Source: Bactrocera neohumeralis
Taxonomy: Eukaryota; Arthropoda; Insecta; Diptera; Tephritidae
Assembly (NCBI RefSeq): GCF_024586455.1
Contig: NC_065921.1
Location: 66,155,528-66,219,527, forward strand
Length of the DNA stretch: 64,000 bases
Reading direction: 5' to 3'
Made by a program: the position numbers and the translations under genes
In this document: positions 10,616 through 22,575 of the stretch, in pieces
Numbering within the stretch: the first letter of the stretch is position 1
Layout: the number at the start of each line of letters is the position of its first letter
The notes under the pieces: generated by a model
Database searches by the model: none
Told to the model about the DNA's origin: nothing
Seen by the model: only the letters and a program-made list of their open reading frames with translations

Positions 10616-10755
10616 GTCCTTATATACCTAGCCTTTCAACGGAGTAGAGGTTTTCCTCTTCCGCTGTCTCCCCCGGCGGGTACTGCATCGAATACTTTCA
10701 GAGCTGGAGTGTTTTCATCCATTCGAACGACACGATCTAGCGAGCGTAACTCAAT
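10616..10755 (-). mobile_element. Alpha LINE fragment
   Basis: On the minus strand this matches the alpha family segment MDENTPALKVFDAVPAG of the copy at 54726-55380 (plus strand: ccggcgggtactgcatcgaa, tactttcagagctggagtgt). Only about 140 bp is left. Confidence 0.75.
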
Positions 10756-12260
10756 AGACATTAGAACGCTCAAACTCTAACTTGTAACTGTTTATGGGAT
10801 TGGCGTAACTTCGACAGAGTAAAATCATGAATTGAATATAGTAGCTTATTATATAAATCCAATATCCTGTGCATAAACAATTCTTTTCAGTACACCGTCT
10901 TTTCAAAAATTCTGTAAAAATCTAGATAATAACTTTTCAACGTCACCGTCGAATTATGGTCACGAAATGGAAATAATATTTGTCTAAATATGAGTATGAA
11001 ATTTTAAGCTCTTTGGCTACTACGACCCGACTTTCCATTATGCTATTTTCTGAAGCTAAATGATGTCTATGATCAAAATGTTTCAGGAAGCAGTTTGCGC
11101 ATACTGCATAATATATACTCTTATATAATTAGTTTTATTACCAAATACCTTGCAACTTTGCATAATTATTTTCCGAAGTCTTAAGAAACCGAAGAAATTT
11201 AAATAGCATTTCAGTATTATAACTCAAAAGCAATTGAAAGCTTTGGCGATTTCATTGACACAAAGCTTATATCTAACACGTTACCTGATTAATCTGAAAC
11301 TATTTTGGATGAATTACGTCTGGTTCTCAAACGAGTTCCATTTTTCCATGCCGCCAGAGATGATCCCGACTGAAAATACAAGAAATACCATTAAGTACCA
11401 TACGTTGATAGCCTAAATCGAAGCTCCCAACTGGGTTCTCTCGAATCATATGTACGTAATTATATAGAGAGAAATGTAGGGCTGCATACTGTTTCCAGCA
11501 AATAGTATTTATGTAAGTTTGTATACTTTTTATTTACCCAGTTCTGTCTAATATTTGTTTGCCCTCTTGTGCATTTGGGAATTTATACTTCAGACTTCGA
11601 AAAACAGCTAAATACACAAAACTGCCGCCTTACATACTCCCTAAACCCTTTCGGAACATACGTTGCACGTAGGCATTTTCTTCTTCTATATTACCTATGT
11701 GGTAAGTTTGTTTTTAATTCAGGTCTCGAAGTGTGTAGCACGTGTAAAGCGATAGGTAAACAACTCTTGAAATAACAATAACTACAACAAATTTATAAAA
11801 TTCTGAAGAAAACTTACTTCAATTGCACGAAGCTTGAATAATTGTAATTGAATTGTTTTGAAGCCAAACTTCAGAAATTGAAAGAGTTTGGAAAGTAAAT
11901 TTGTAGAAGAAGCTCTTTAGAAAATGTCACAATGAAGTATTTGTTGATAGAAACTCCGGTTATCTCTGATCGGAAAATTTCGAAATCTCTAAAATGGACT
12001 AGTGCAGAAGCTTTTGAAAATGATAAAAATTAAAAGAAATTTTAGCAGCACCTACCTATTCTTCTTTTCCCGATTGTTTTTTTATTCTAATTAGAAATAG
12101 TTCCTCTTAATACTTTCGTATTTCTGACATAAGAAAATAAGTTTACATAAAATTTTGTGAAAGTCTTTTTTTATGTTCAAGATAAAAATAAGAACCCAAA
12201 AACTTGGATAATTGAATTTTTCACATAAGTTTAGAGGTTATGTGAAGAAGGTGTTAATAC
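10756..12260. other. AT-rich DNA without a recognised gene
   Basis: Short frames only (for example 60-68 codons at 11234-11416 and 11569-11775), no domain or repeat signature and no convincing splice context. Confidence 0.6.
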
Positions 12261-12264
12261 AAAA

Positions 12265-13050
12265 TTGAAGATAATTTTTCGAAGTTCCACCACATGGCCA
12301 AGGAACATGAGTTTCGCGAGCGGAACCTACAATATTTTCACAGAGAAATCAAAAATGGCTAATGGTGCGGGAACTGGAATCTATTGCTCAAAGCTGAATC
12401 TCAGTCGACCCTTCAAACTTCAGGAAGAAGTATCTTCGAGGCGAAGTCTTTACGGTCAGGAAAGTGGCTGAGATAGCTAAAAACGTTGGAAACAACATAA
12501 ATATGATCAAGCTATTAAGGCAATAATCTCACATCGTCTGAGAATGTCCTTATAAGTAGGGAGGCAGTGAATGGACTGGCTGCATATACCATATACTAGG
12601 TCACAAGCCATAAAGGAATTCTGAGAAACGAAGTAGTTGATGAGATTGCCAAAAGTCGCATCTGTCTGGCTATCGAATGAGTACAATACTAATAATGAAA
12701 TTTCCGAAAGAGCTTCAAAGAAAAACACGCATGCTTTTTACTCACATGATCTAATAACAGATATCAACTTTAGGCTATCACATGTGAGTCGTAGGGGCAT
12801 TAGTAACGACGATTCACGCAGAAACTGCAGAAAAGTAGGCATGATGTAGACGCTGGAACATCTATGCTTCTGTCCAGCCTTATGGAATATATACACATGT
12901 ATATAAGCTTTAAAGGACCAGATGAAGTATCAAAATTAGATATCATGTCGCACTTAAAGTTCGCAAAAGACGTTGACGTCTTGTATGACAAATAATGCAA
13001 CACAAATTAAACTGAACCTCCTTCATGTAGCATTGCTAAGCACTAGTATA
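12265..13050 (+). mobile_element. LINE C-terminal fragment (RNase H and zinc-knuckle-like tail)
   Basis: An RNase H start is readable as IFTEKSKMANGAGTGIYCSK; the catalytic Asp of the usual FTDGSKM is Glu here. FEAKSL and a decayed GHKP.GILRNEVVDEIAKS box follow across frames. Then come the C-terminal pieces LEHLCFCPAL (from about 12857) and PDEVSKLDIMSHLKFAKDVD, just before a stop at 12992. The 3' end is near 13045 (gtataacctaacgtaac), again a taacc-type tail. Many stops and frameshifts. Confidence 0.75.
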
Positions 13051-16000
13051 ACCTAACGTAACGATCGGCAGTGAAAAAAATTTGCTTGCGAAACTTCTAC
13101 ACTATTATGTTCTTCGGCAATTTTTCACAAATTTTTTGAGTTCATCCTTGGTACCAAACCACAGTGTACCTTGTTGTCGAGCTCATAGCAATAGAAGACA
13201 TTACTGGAATGAACCTTTCGTGATGGATTCCTACTAAATTTTCTGTTACAGTTATTTTCCAACATTAAATGTGAAACAAAAATCGTACTACTTTTTGTTC
13301 GAGTTTTTAGTTTTAATCCAATAATTTTCCCACAGATAAATATTGCCTCACGCGAAGAAAAACGCCAATTAGTCGAATTAAATCAATCATAAAACATAAG
13401 CTTCTCAAGATTTATGTCGCTTATTACATTGATTATGAATAATTGCCTTCCTTAGCATCGATACATGTATACATACCAAACTTAGTACACCACATCAAAC
13501 GAAGCTTAACGTTTTTGTCCAAATTAAATGTCGATAAATGCTGACAAAATATGAATCTAGAAACAATTGTCGGTATACAGTTGCTGCAATTAAATTATGA
13601 GCAATTTTTTCTTAATGCTGAATATCATTTTATTTGGTTATAAGTTTCTCCGAACTTTTAGAGTGAGCTGTTTTACTTTATGAATTGTTTCGTAATGGAA
13701 TAAACTATGTTCGTTCGTTACATAGGGTCTCTTTCTTCAAAAAATTCTGGGACACATTCAGTTGTCATGAAAACATATGAAACTAGGAGTGCTCTCAGAA
13801 AAGCGTTGATCTTACTAAAGTGTTTATATTGCTTGACTTGTTTATAAAGTAACTTGTCTTTGTCTTATATTATTGGGACTAAATTTCTAAATTTGTGAAT
13901 TCTAACGTTGGATCTGAAAACACCGTTTTGCTTTTGTTTTTAAGAAACCGTATATAGCATTGGCAGGAAAGCTTTTAGAATATGATTAGCAAAATCAGTT
14001 TATGACCAAACTAATATGGAGCCTACTTCGTTATCAATTTTTCCGCTTCGAAGATGCTCTACGAATATAGCAAGCAGTTTTGGGGATGGAACATCCATCT
14101 CTCGAAAAATTCACCGATTTTACAATGTTAAACACATTGTATTCTTCGGTTTAAATACAGCTGAAATTTGCTGTGATTGGAAAACTTTCTCACGGGATTT
14201 TCTTATGCAGGAATATTTCGAAACTTTAAAAGTGGTTCTAAATCGTCAGAGTTTTCTTGTAAAATCCTTTAAGTCTTATACTGGTTCTTATATCAATAAT
14301 TGGCCTTCCCATTGCGTCGATCGCTTTCGGTCGATTAGATTGGAGTGATAATCGTTGGAAATTCATTTTAGCGATCTTCAACTTTCTGTTCAATAAAGTT
14401 AAATTTGGAGCCAACAGCAAAGCCATTAGTTTGAGTGAGAGCATGCGGAAGCGTGATACAAACGATTACTTGCTCACTATATGATTATGTCTAGGGATAC
14501 CCAACTTATTCCAGTGTGAGAACGCCAGATCGTACTTTGGGTATTTAACCCCTAACATTGATTACGATTAAACATTGTTTTAGGTTGGCCTTTTAATATA
14601 TGGAGAAACTATTTCAATATAAAGGGTTTATCAATAAGAGCGCTACAGAAGTAAAAAAAAACGGTTGAGATAGTAATGAAACTCTTCTTCTTGTGAAAGT
14701 ACATTCGATTCCATTATGTATGGAACTCTTTTGCATGACCACCACGGGCACGCTTACAGAAGTCCACACACTGAAACCATATTTTCAACGGTTTTCATAG
14801 TTTCGACTCGTTCTTGGATCGTATATCTTTCCATGATGAAACGGCAAGTCTTACTGAAGATAAATATCAAAAGATCGATCTACTTATGTAGCGTCCTTTT
14901 GAAAATACTTTGACTTTTGAACTTTCAATACTAAATGAAATGTGCATGAAAATTAAGACGTTTAAGTTGTGGGTTTGATTTTATTTTCATTTTTTTACAT
15001 TATTTATTAGCGGTCTTGAACGGCGGCAACAAATCACTTCTATTTTTGGTAGAACTTCAATCTGGTCATTTCAGTCATTCCAGTCGTTCCAATTACGAAA
15101 CCTACCCGAACCAGTTAGCTGTCAAAGTCGGGTAGGTGAGTTTCTCTCTCATTTCCTATGACACGAGAGTTGGGCATCTCTTTATATCTGATTATACTAA
15201 TATACGCCAAATAGTTTGTTCGATTGTCCGCTATCGTAAGTCTCAAATTTTGACAATTCGAACACAGCTTTTGTTTATTATTTTATAGACGAAAGTTAAC
15301 TATTTCAGAGATTACAGAGGTACTATTAGAGTTTAAGACATTTGTAAGTTTTAAATTGATATATTTTTTAATTTTTAGACTATGTTTTACTAAATTTGAG
15401 TGAAAATGCGTAGCGCTATAATGATTAAATTTTGCGATAATTGAATTATTTGCATTTTGATGGTCACCACTGTTGCTATACATAGTATTTCCACATATGT
15501 GGCAATATCGAATTATCAAATCAAGCGCACTGACCAACTTGTCTTGTAATTAGATGTATTGAGTTGAGCAAAATCTGCAAAAATAATTAAAATGCTGGAA
15601 TTGAGAAAAAATTAAAAAAATGGATTACTGAAAGTGACACTAATTGCACGTGTCACTGGGGGGAAACGATAATTAGTCAAGTTAGCAGAAAAAAATCGAA
15701 AAACAAAATTTATGAAAATTTTACACTTGCGATTTATGAAAAACACCGTGACGGAACGAGTTTGAAATTCGCTTTAAATTGGCTTTTTATACAAATTTGC
15801 GATTTCAAGTATTCAAATGCGGAATAATGGCAAGCAATCAAGTGACTAAAAGTTGATTATAGTAAAATGACTTGGTTTTTTTTAAAGGCTGCGCATGCGT
15901 ATGAGCGCTTGACCGAAGTGGCGCAAAAATGTTGATATGTTGATATATTATACATAATATGTACATATGCATTTTTGTGTTATGTACATACATATGTGTA

Positions 16001-16960
16001 AATATGTATTTACGCTTGTAGGCTATATGATTAGCAGTTATATTGCCGTTAACCAGGTGCGAGTACGCAAACACGCCTTAATTTCTGCACACACTTTCAT
16101 GTATACACTCATATATACAAATGTATGTATATGTATTTATATATACAGGTACATGTACATAGGTGTATGAGATCTACAACTGCCGCTAGCCCATTCAGTT
16201 AATCACAGTTATAACATCGATCCGATATAGTCAGACGATTACATTTAATCCGCAATTGTCGGCGATTAATTTTGTTGCCAACAAAAACAAACCGAAACAA
16301 AAGCTACAACAACAACAAATGCAATGCGCTACTACATACCTGTTGCTTTGCCTGCTCAGGCTGTGTCTTACTGCTGTTTATTTTCCTTTGTTGCTGTTGT
16401 TCCTGTTGTTGGCGTAATCGGCATAATCATCTCACACCTGTTGCTCAAATTAATGAGATTTTATTTGTCTGTTAATATGTGTGTGTGTATATACATATAT
16501 GTAAGCAACTAGAATGGCGAGTCTAGAGTCTAGACCATTTGTGTGGTTTATGCAGCTGATTTACGAGTAGCGGTTCGAGTTGTAAGCTGCACGCGCTCGG
16601 CAGGCTTAGCAACTGGCTGGAACACGTGGGGTCTGCTGGCAAACAATTCGCAGCAGCTACTGACTGGTTTCGCCGACGCCTGTTTGATGGGTGTGTTCAA
16701 TTTTTTTTGAAAGAAGTATGCACGTGTGGTGGAAGTTCTTGCAGCGACGTTAGTCTTTTGAGGGGTAGAGTCAAAGGAACATTTGATTATTTTTCAACCG
16801 ACTTCTTTTACACTTCTTGAAAACTAAGTATCAACGATGTTTCTAATAGTATAAAGAAAGGTGAGAGCACAGATTCCTTCTTCACAGGGTCACTGCCATG
16901 ATGTGAGGGTTTCTCAGTTCTTTCTACTTGTAAATTCTACAACTTGAAACTTTGGCTTCC
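13051..16960. other. Long element-poor AT-rich stretch
   Basis: No transposon or gene recognised over nearly 4 kb. Short random-looking frames only. Microsatellite-like tacatatgtatgt words cluster at 15940-16150, and tgttgctgttgttcctgttg runs at 16340-16410. The patch 16510-16760 is GC-richer. This is one of the largest element-free blocks in the window, compatible with intronic or intergenic single-copy DNA. Confidence 0.55.
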
Positions 16961-17093
16961 AATCGCAGCGTTACGTTATTAGTTCCTTAGATCGGCAGCT
17001 CGGTAAAATCCAACTTATCCTTTCTGTCATACTTTTTAGCCACTGCGTTGAAGTCCAAGCCGCAGGGAATCCGTTCCATCTTAGAAATATAAT

Positions 17094-17690
17094 GTGAATA
17101 TTGAAGTAAATTATTCCCATCATATTGATATCATTGGCCTCAATACCCACGCCGCTAGTTCTGCTTTCTCTAGACTGTATAAGGAAGCGAAGCAAATGGG
17201 TCTGGTATTGAACGAGGGCAAGACGAAATATCTCCTGTCATTAAACAAACAGTCGTCTCAGTCGCGACTTGGCTCTCGCGTCACTGTTAACAGTCATACC
17301 TTGGTAGTCGTAGATAATTTCGTCTATCTCGGAACCAGCATTTACACCAACAACAACATCAGCCTCGAAATCCTACGCAGAATATCTCTTGCCTACAGGT
17401 GCTACTTCGGACTGAGTAGGCAATTGGGAAGTAAAGTCCTCTCTCGACGTTTGACAATGGCAAAAACTGCAGTCGATGGAACCATGAGCTATACAAGGTA
17501 TACGACAGCGGCTACGCTGGCTAGGTCATGTCGACCGAATGGATGAAAATATTCCAGCTCTGAAAGTATTCGACGCACTACCCGCCGGGGAAAACAGAGG
17601 AAGAGGAAGATCTCGACTCCGTTGCAAATATCAGGTGAAGAAGCGCACTTGGAATCTCTAATTTGCGCCAATCAGCGAGAGCGGTGACTA
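17094..17690 (+). mobile_element. Alpha LINE reverse-transcriptase fragment, catalytic motif lost
   Basis: Encodes about 110 clean codons: YSHHIDIIGLNTHAASSAFS, then LYKEAKQMGLVLNEGKTKYL, VVDNFVYLGTSIYTNNNISL, and RCYFGLSRQL. The RT active-site box is normally (Y/F)ADDIDIIG; here it reads YSHHIDIIG, so both aspartates are histidines. After 17450 the frame decays, and a deletion removes the LLYGAEAW segment. The LRWLGHV..MDE..PALKVFDA part follows in another frame to about 17690. The first codon offered by a naive ORF caller is GTG, so no real start is implied. Confidence 0.88.
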
Positions 17691-18035
17691 CACCAATAAG
17701 AAAATAAGAAGAATCATATCAAATTGATACGATTCCTTTTTCAGGGTAGGGCTTAGACTTTTTTTGGGTAGGGTTTGGACTAACAACCTTGAAAACTGAG
17801 TGGAAAGCAATGCGAAACAAAAGAAATCCACTCTCGTAACATGTTTCTACGGACGATATTACTTTTATTCACCTAAAGCTAACTGAGATGGATTCGGTAA
17901 ATGGGCCTGGGTGATGATAATCAACAAGACACGGCCTCAAAAAGTCACTGCTTCGTGTGCTTCATGGGCAGAAAAATTATTGATCCATATTTATTTAAAA
18001 ATGAAGCTGGCCATAATGTTACATGTGTTTCCTCC
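17691..18035. other. Unassigned spacer
   Basis: Contains gaagaatcatatcaaattga next to gatacgattcctttttcagg, a small imperfect inverted repeat, and no recognisable gene. Confidence 0.5.
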
Positions 18036-18266
18036 CTCTAATCGATATCTCGAAACTGAGGGACTAGTTTGCTTATATACGGAGAGACAAACAGATAGAC
18101 GGACTTGGCTAAATCGACTCAGCTCGCCATGTGATCATTTATATACATATGTATATATTTTATAGGGTCTGCGACATTTATTTACATATTTATAGGATCT
18201 TAGACACTTCCTTTTGAGTGTTACAGACTTCAAGGCAATCTTAATATACTCTGTTCAGGGTATAAA
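18036..18266 (-). repeat. Repeat A, 5'-end fragment
   Basis: Minus-strand copy: cgatatctcgaaactgaggg, actagtttgcttatatacgg, cagatagacggacttggcta, aatcgactcagctcgccatg, gggtctgcgac, and ending ctgttcagggtataa at 18250-18264, which is the reverse complement of the family 5' end. The element's 3' half is absent. Confidence 0.85.
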
Positions 18267-18689
18267 AACTGTAATAGGTGTGGCTTCTCCCCTTTGTTTA
18301 ATGTTCATACATATATCCCACTGAAGCAAGTAGTGTTTTCAAGGAAAGCCATCTCACGTCAAAAAATCGAAATCGACATAAAGACATAACTTTTCAAGCC
18401 CCCAACAATCGAATATATAGACGCTAGTGTCAACCAAAAAATAGGACAAACTGTAAGATCTATTATTGAAATTTGGTAAGAATCGCTTCATGAAAACAGT
18501 ATGATCTTATATCAAAAATGGATAAATTTGTATAAATTGTCTCCGTTGTCCCCAAATACCTAATATTAAATATTTCGAACAGAAATTCAGAGAGCGTTAT
18601 GAGCATATCCTTCTGAACAAACCGCAATGTATTGGCAAAACTTCTACCATATTTTGGCAATATTAAGTCAACATATCTATAATATTGGA
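18267..18689. other. Unassigned AT-rich spacer
   Basis: No gene or repeat recognised; it ends where LINE endonuclease homology starts. Confidence 0.5.
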
Positions 18690-21227
18690 TATGGTATAGT
18701 CAATGCGTGGTCGACCGCTTGGGGTAGTAGGCGCACAAACCATCCTGGGCGTCTGATACTTGAATTTCACGACCAAACGAATCTTACGATCCTGAATAAC
18801 GGAAAGCAAAATACTTTTCAAAAAGCAAACAAAGGCTCCATAATCGACCTCATGTTTGCCAACGACGCTCTTAGCAGGCACATTAAGTGGGCGGTGTCGA
18901 ACATAAATATTTACAAACAGTGACCACATGGCTATTATTGCTGTAGTCTTAAATGCCGGAGGGATGGAGCCCCGCAGCAGGAGCGCATGCCAAAAACGAT
19001 GGAAACGAATGGAAACAAAAAGATTTTGATGCCGAACCTTTTGAGATGGTCTGGAGTTGAGCAAATAACAAGACGAAGAAGCCATGCACGTGGTATCCGC
19101 AGTGCGAAAAGAATTGTTTACAGCTTGCGACGCAACCATGGGTCGGACAGTACAACACAACAACCGGAAGCTAGAGTATTGGTGGAGTGATGATATAGCT
19201 GAGCTCAGAAACTCTGCAATTCAGCTAGTCGCCGCCTACAACGTAATCAACGAGAAGAAAATGAAAGCAGTCTCAGAAAAGTATTTAGAAGTCAGAAAAA
19301 GCTTCTCAAGTCAGCCATTGGCCGCAGTAAAAAGAGGTGTTTTGTAAAACTCTGTGAGGAACAGCATACAAAATCTTTATGTCGAAATTCAAAATTCAGG
19401 CACAACAACCCAAAAGCGCATCCTTTATGAGAAATGTCGTCGAAACTTTGTTTCCAAAACACCACATTATTTCATATGCTCGAACCGAAGCCGTAGAGCT
19501 ACCACTGCTAGATAGTGAAGTAGAAATACGTCCAATATTTCTATAGCCGGAAAAAAAAAAATTAGCAAAGCGCCTGTATTAGATGGCATACCAAACAGAG
19601 CCTTAAACGAAGCCATGACTCTGAGACCAAAATTATTCGTGAAAATGTACAATGCGTGCTTAAAAATGCGATCCATGGAAAGTCCAGCGATTGGTCTTTC
19701 TTTCTAAACCAAAACAGCCTCCGGAGGAATCTTCATCATATCGACCTCTGTGCATGCTTGACACTATTGACAAAGTATATGAAAGCATAGTAAGGAACGG
19801 CTTGGAGTTAGCAATCCAGAAAGCCGGCGGATTATAAGAAAGACAATCGTTGACACTGCGAAATGCGCAGTAAGTGGCAAGCGCTGGAAAGGCGGGAAAA
19901 AAAATATTTTGTGCTGATCACCTTGGATGTGAAGAATGCCTTCAACTCAGCAAAGTGGGCAAGCATAATCAAGGCTCTGTATGACATACATGCTCCTCAA
20001 TATCTTATGGAAATCGTTATGAGTTATTTTAAAAACAGGTGACGTTTATTCGATTCAGATGAAGGCACTAAGAGCTACTCTATTTCGAGTGGAGTACCGC
20101 AAGGCTCGGTACTAGGCCCCATTCTACGAAACATAATGTATGATGGGGAGACACCAACCGAAAGCTATTAAATTAGTTGCGTACGCAGACGACCTCATTG
20201 TGTCAGCAGTGGCTAAACACCTCGATGATCTCCGGAGCAAATGCAATGAGTGCTTAAACGGTCTGCGCTAATGGTTCTCTTCAATGAGTTTAGAATGGGC
20301 TGAGCAAAAGACAGAAGTCGACATAAGTACAAGAAAAGTGGAAGAAAGTATATCTCTCACCATAGGGGAGTGCGAGATTCATTCACATCCACACCTTAAA
20401 TACCTGGGAGTAATAGTAGACTCAAGGCTCAAATTTAAGGATCACCTAGAATACACTGCAGGTAAAGCGAATAAAATCCTGAATGCCTGAATGCCAAGAA
20501 TGATGACAAATAAAGGTTGTATGCGTTTCAGCCGGCGCTTTTTACGCACAAAGTGACACGGGTTATATGGATCGAGGCGCTAGGCATCAAAGCATATGCC
20601 AGACAAATAAAGAATTATTAGTGCTTTCCGCACAATTTCAAGTGATGCTGCTGAAGTTATAGCCAGTATGAGGTCCATTAATATCCAGGGTGAGGAATAC
20701 GAGCGAGTATACAAATTATCAGAGCCATCTATAGGAGCCAAAAGAGAAGAGAGAGTGAAAAGCTTAACGATATAGCAGCAGCGGTGACAAACCTCACTCA
20801 AAGGACGGTGGACCTACCGACTGATATCGGACATCCATTCCTGGATCGACAGACGACATGGGGTCCTGGATTTCCACCTAACCCAAATATTAAGTGGACA
20901 TGGTGCTTTAGAAGCTACCTGTTCAAATTCCAGCGCGACATTAGTCCGATTTGCCCGTCGTGTTCACAGTGCTTTGAAGACTCTGAGCATGTATTTTTTT
21001 TATTGCTCACGCTTTTTAAGTGAAAGGGAAAAACTTAAAACTACATTCGGTGGCAGTTTAACGGTGGAAAATTTGACGACATTTATGTATGTGTTAGTCC
21101 ACTGAGAATTGGAAAGCTGTCAGCGAAGCGGCAGCCTCAATCATGACAAAACTTAAACATATAGAGCAGAATAGGCGTCCGTCAGTCCGCGCAATAGAGG
21201 AGACCTAAATGTCTTATCACGAAGTAA
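18690..21227 (+). mobile_element. R1-like LINE remnant: endonuclease, RT and C-terminal domains
   Basis: In order: the end of an APE-type endonuclease (VNAWSTAWGSRRTNHPGRLI at about 18697; GSIIDLMFANDAL at about 18830); a linker (EYWWSDDIAELRNSAIQLVA); RT pieces (KAPVLDGIPNRALNEAMTLR at about 19568, SSYRPLCMLDT, and an intact YADDLIVSAV box at about 20183); a thumb segment (HPHLKYLGVIVDSRLKFKDH); and a C-terminal tail (LFKFQRDISPICPSCSQCFE then DSEHVFF). Numerous stops and frameshifts show an old copy. The 3' untranslated region begins near 21207 and is split by mariner C. R1-clade assignment is by resemblance. The copy is truncated at its 5' side. Confidence 0.88.
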
Positions 21228-21277
21228 TACAAGGTCTGTCGCAAACGAAACAGAACTTTTTAAATATAACTGTTTCT

Positions 21278-21292
21278 GGTGGCGCCACCTAT
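21278..21292 (+). promoter_or_regulatory. GC palindrome in mariner C subterminal DNA
   Basis: GGTGGCGCCACC at 21278-21289 is a perfect 12-bp palindrome followed by tattgg. It occupies the same relative place as the CTCF-like word in mariner B and shares GGTGGCGCC with it. GCGCCACCT also resembles the core of the insect CTCF motif. Binding is untested inference. Confidence 0.4.
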
Positions 21293-21417
21293 TGGTGGGT
21301 ATATGAAATAAAAAGTTTGATCTCTTGTTGACATTTCGTAAAAATTATAAGAAAATTAAATAACTACAATTGATGTTATCGATCAAAAAGTGACAGCAGC
21401 TTTTAAATATTAAAATA

Positions 21418-22433
21418 TTAAATTTTGTTTTAAACTTGGGAAAACGTTTACTGAAACATTTCAAATGATGAAAAAAAGTTTATGGTGATCAGTGCCTATC
21501 GCGTAGTAATGTGCATGAGTGGTTTAAGCGATTCCAAGAAGGTAGTGAGGACCTCTGTGACGATCAGAAGTCGGGCCGGCCAATATCAGTGATTACCCAA
21601 AACAATATTGAAAAAGTGCAGGAATTTATTAAGAATGAACCGAAATCTTCTTTGCGTTACATGGAAATGGAGTTAAATATCACCAAACACTCCATTCATC
21701 GCATTTTGATAGATAAATTGGGTCTACGGAAGGTGTGCTCCAAGTTTGTTCCGCACAAATTGACTGAAGAGCAAAAATTGCTACGAATCCAACATTGTAA
21801 GGATTTGATTAAGGAGTCGAGAAAGAACATAAACTACAAATATTCGATTGTGACTGGTGATGAAACGTGGTGCTTTCAATATGATCCCGAAACCAAACGT
21901 CAAAGTGCCGAATGGAAGCATCCAGACGAGCCATCATCGAAAAAAAGTCGTCTTCAGAAGTCAAAAATAAAGACAATGCTGATTTGTTTTTACGATTCCG
22001 AGGGTATTGTACACCGAGAGTTCGTCCCACCTGGCCAAACGATTAATGCTGTGTTTTATCTTGGTGTTATGAAGCGTCTTTTGTCACGCATTCGTCGTGC
22101 TCGACCACAATTCCGTGAGGCAGGGTCCTGGCGCCTGTTGCACGATAATGCGCCGTGTCATCGATCGACGCTTATCACTGATTTTTTGACAAAAAACTCC
22201 CTATTAACCATTAATCACTCACCCTACTCACCTCATCTGGCACCCTGTGATTTTTACCTATTTGGAAAACTTCATTTGCCCATGAAAGGACACTGGTTTC
22301 AGGACATTTCAGCTATCCAAAAGGCGACGACCGATAATCTCAAGAGCATTCCGAAAATGACCTTAAACACTCATTTGAAATGCTAATTGACCGGGCTAAA
22401 CGCTGTATCGAAGCACAAGGAAACTACTTTGAA
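21418..22433 (+). pseudogene. Mariner C transposase pseudogene (DD34D)
   Basis: Cut-and-paste transposase of the mariner family. The N-terminus is readable from about 21418 (IKFCFKLGKTFTETFQMMKK); no in-frame ATG survives, as a stop precedes it. One extra A in the run at about 21471-21477 shifts the frame. The main frame 21511-22386 then gives MHEWFKRFQEGSEDLCDDQK, GLRKVCSKFVPHKL, the first catalytic Asp in VTGDETW, the second in LLHDNAPCHRS, and the third in YSPHLAPCDFYLFGK. Spacing between the second and third is 34 residues, so the triad is present, although the conserved non-catalytic Asp of SPDLAP is His. A second single-base loss near 22356 moves the last 25 or so codons (ending AQGNYFE at about 22433) into another frame. 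Nearly intact but not functional as it stands. Confidence 0.92.
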
Positions 22434-22513
22434 TAAAAAAATATAACTTTTGAAAAATATTAATTTTTTGTTGTTTTTTTAACAGTACTGTTTCTTTTGC
22501 GACAGACCTTGTA

Positions 22514-22575
22514 CTTAATCAGGTGGTTCCGTGGGAGAGTCTGGAGTTGGGAGTAGGGAGTACGTTAGGATATAG
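22514..22575 (+). mobile_element. 3' end of the R1-like LINE, right of mariner C
   Basis: cttaatcaggtggttccgtg, ggagagtctggagttgggag and taggg..acgttagg correspond to the LINE end at 45098-45155 (gtccagtggtcccgtcggag, agacatgagatgggagtaag, ttagg). The LINE therefore spans 18690-22575 with the mariner removed. Confidence 0.75.

Larger units (their letters stand above)
21228..22513 (+). mobile_element. Mariner element C, full length, nested in an R1-like LINE
   Basis: Left terminal repeat CAAGGTCTGTCGCAAACGAA continues to cagaac; the right end is the reverse complement with 2 differences in about 27 bases. A TA lies on each side (21228-21229, 22512-22513). The 1286-bp length is normal for mariner. 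Removing it joins gaagtaa-TA-cttaatcagg, which aligns with the uninterrupted LINE 3' region at 45092-45110 (gaagtagtactttgtccagt), confirming insertion into the LINE. This is the most complete transposon in the window. Confidence 0.95.
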
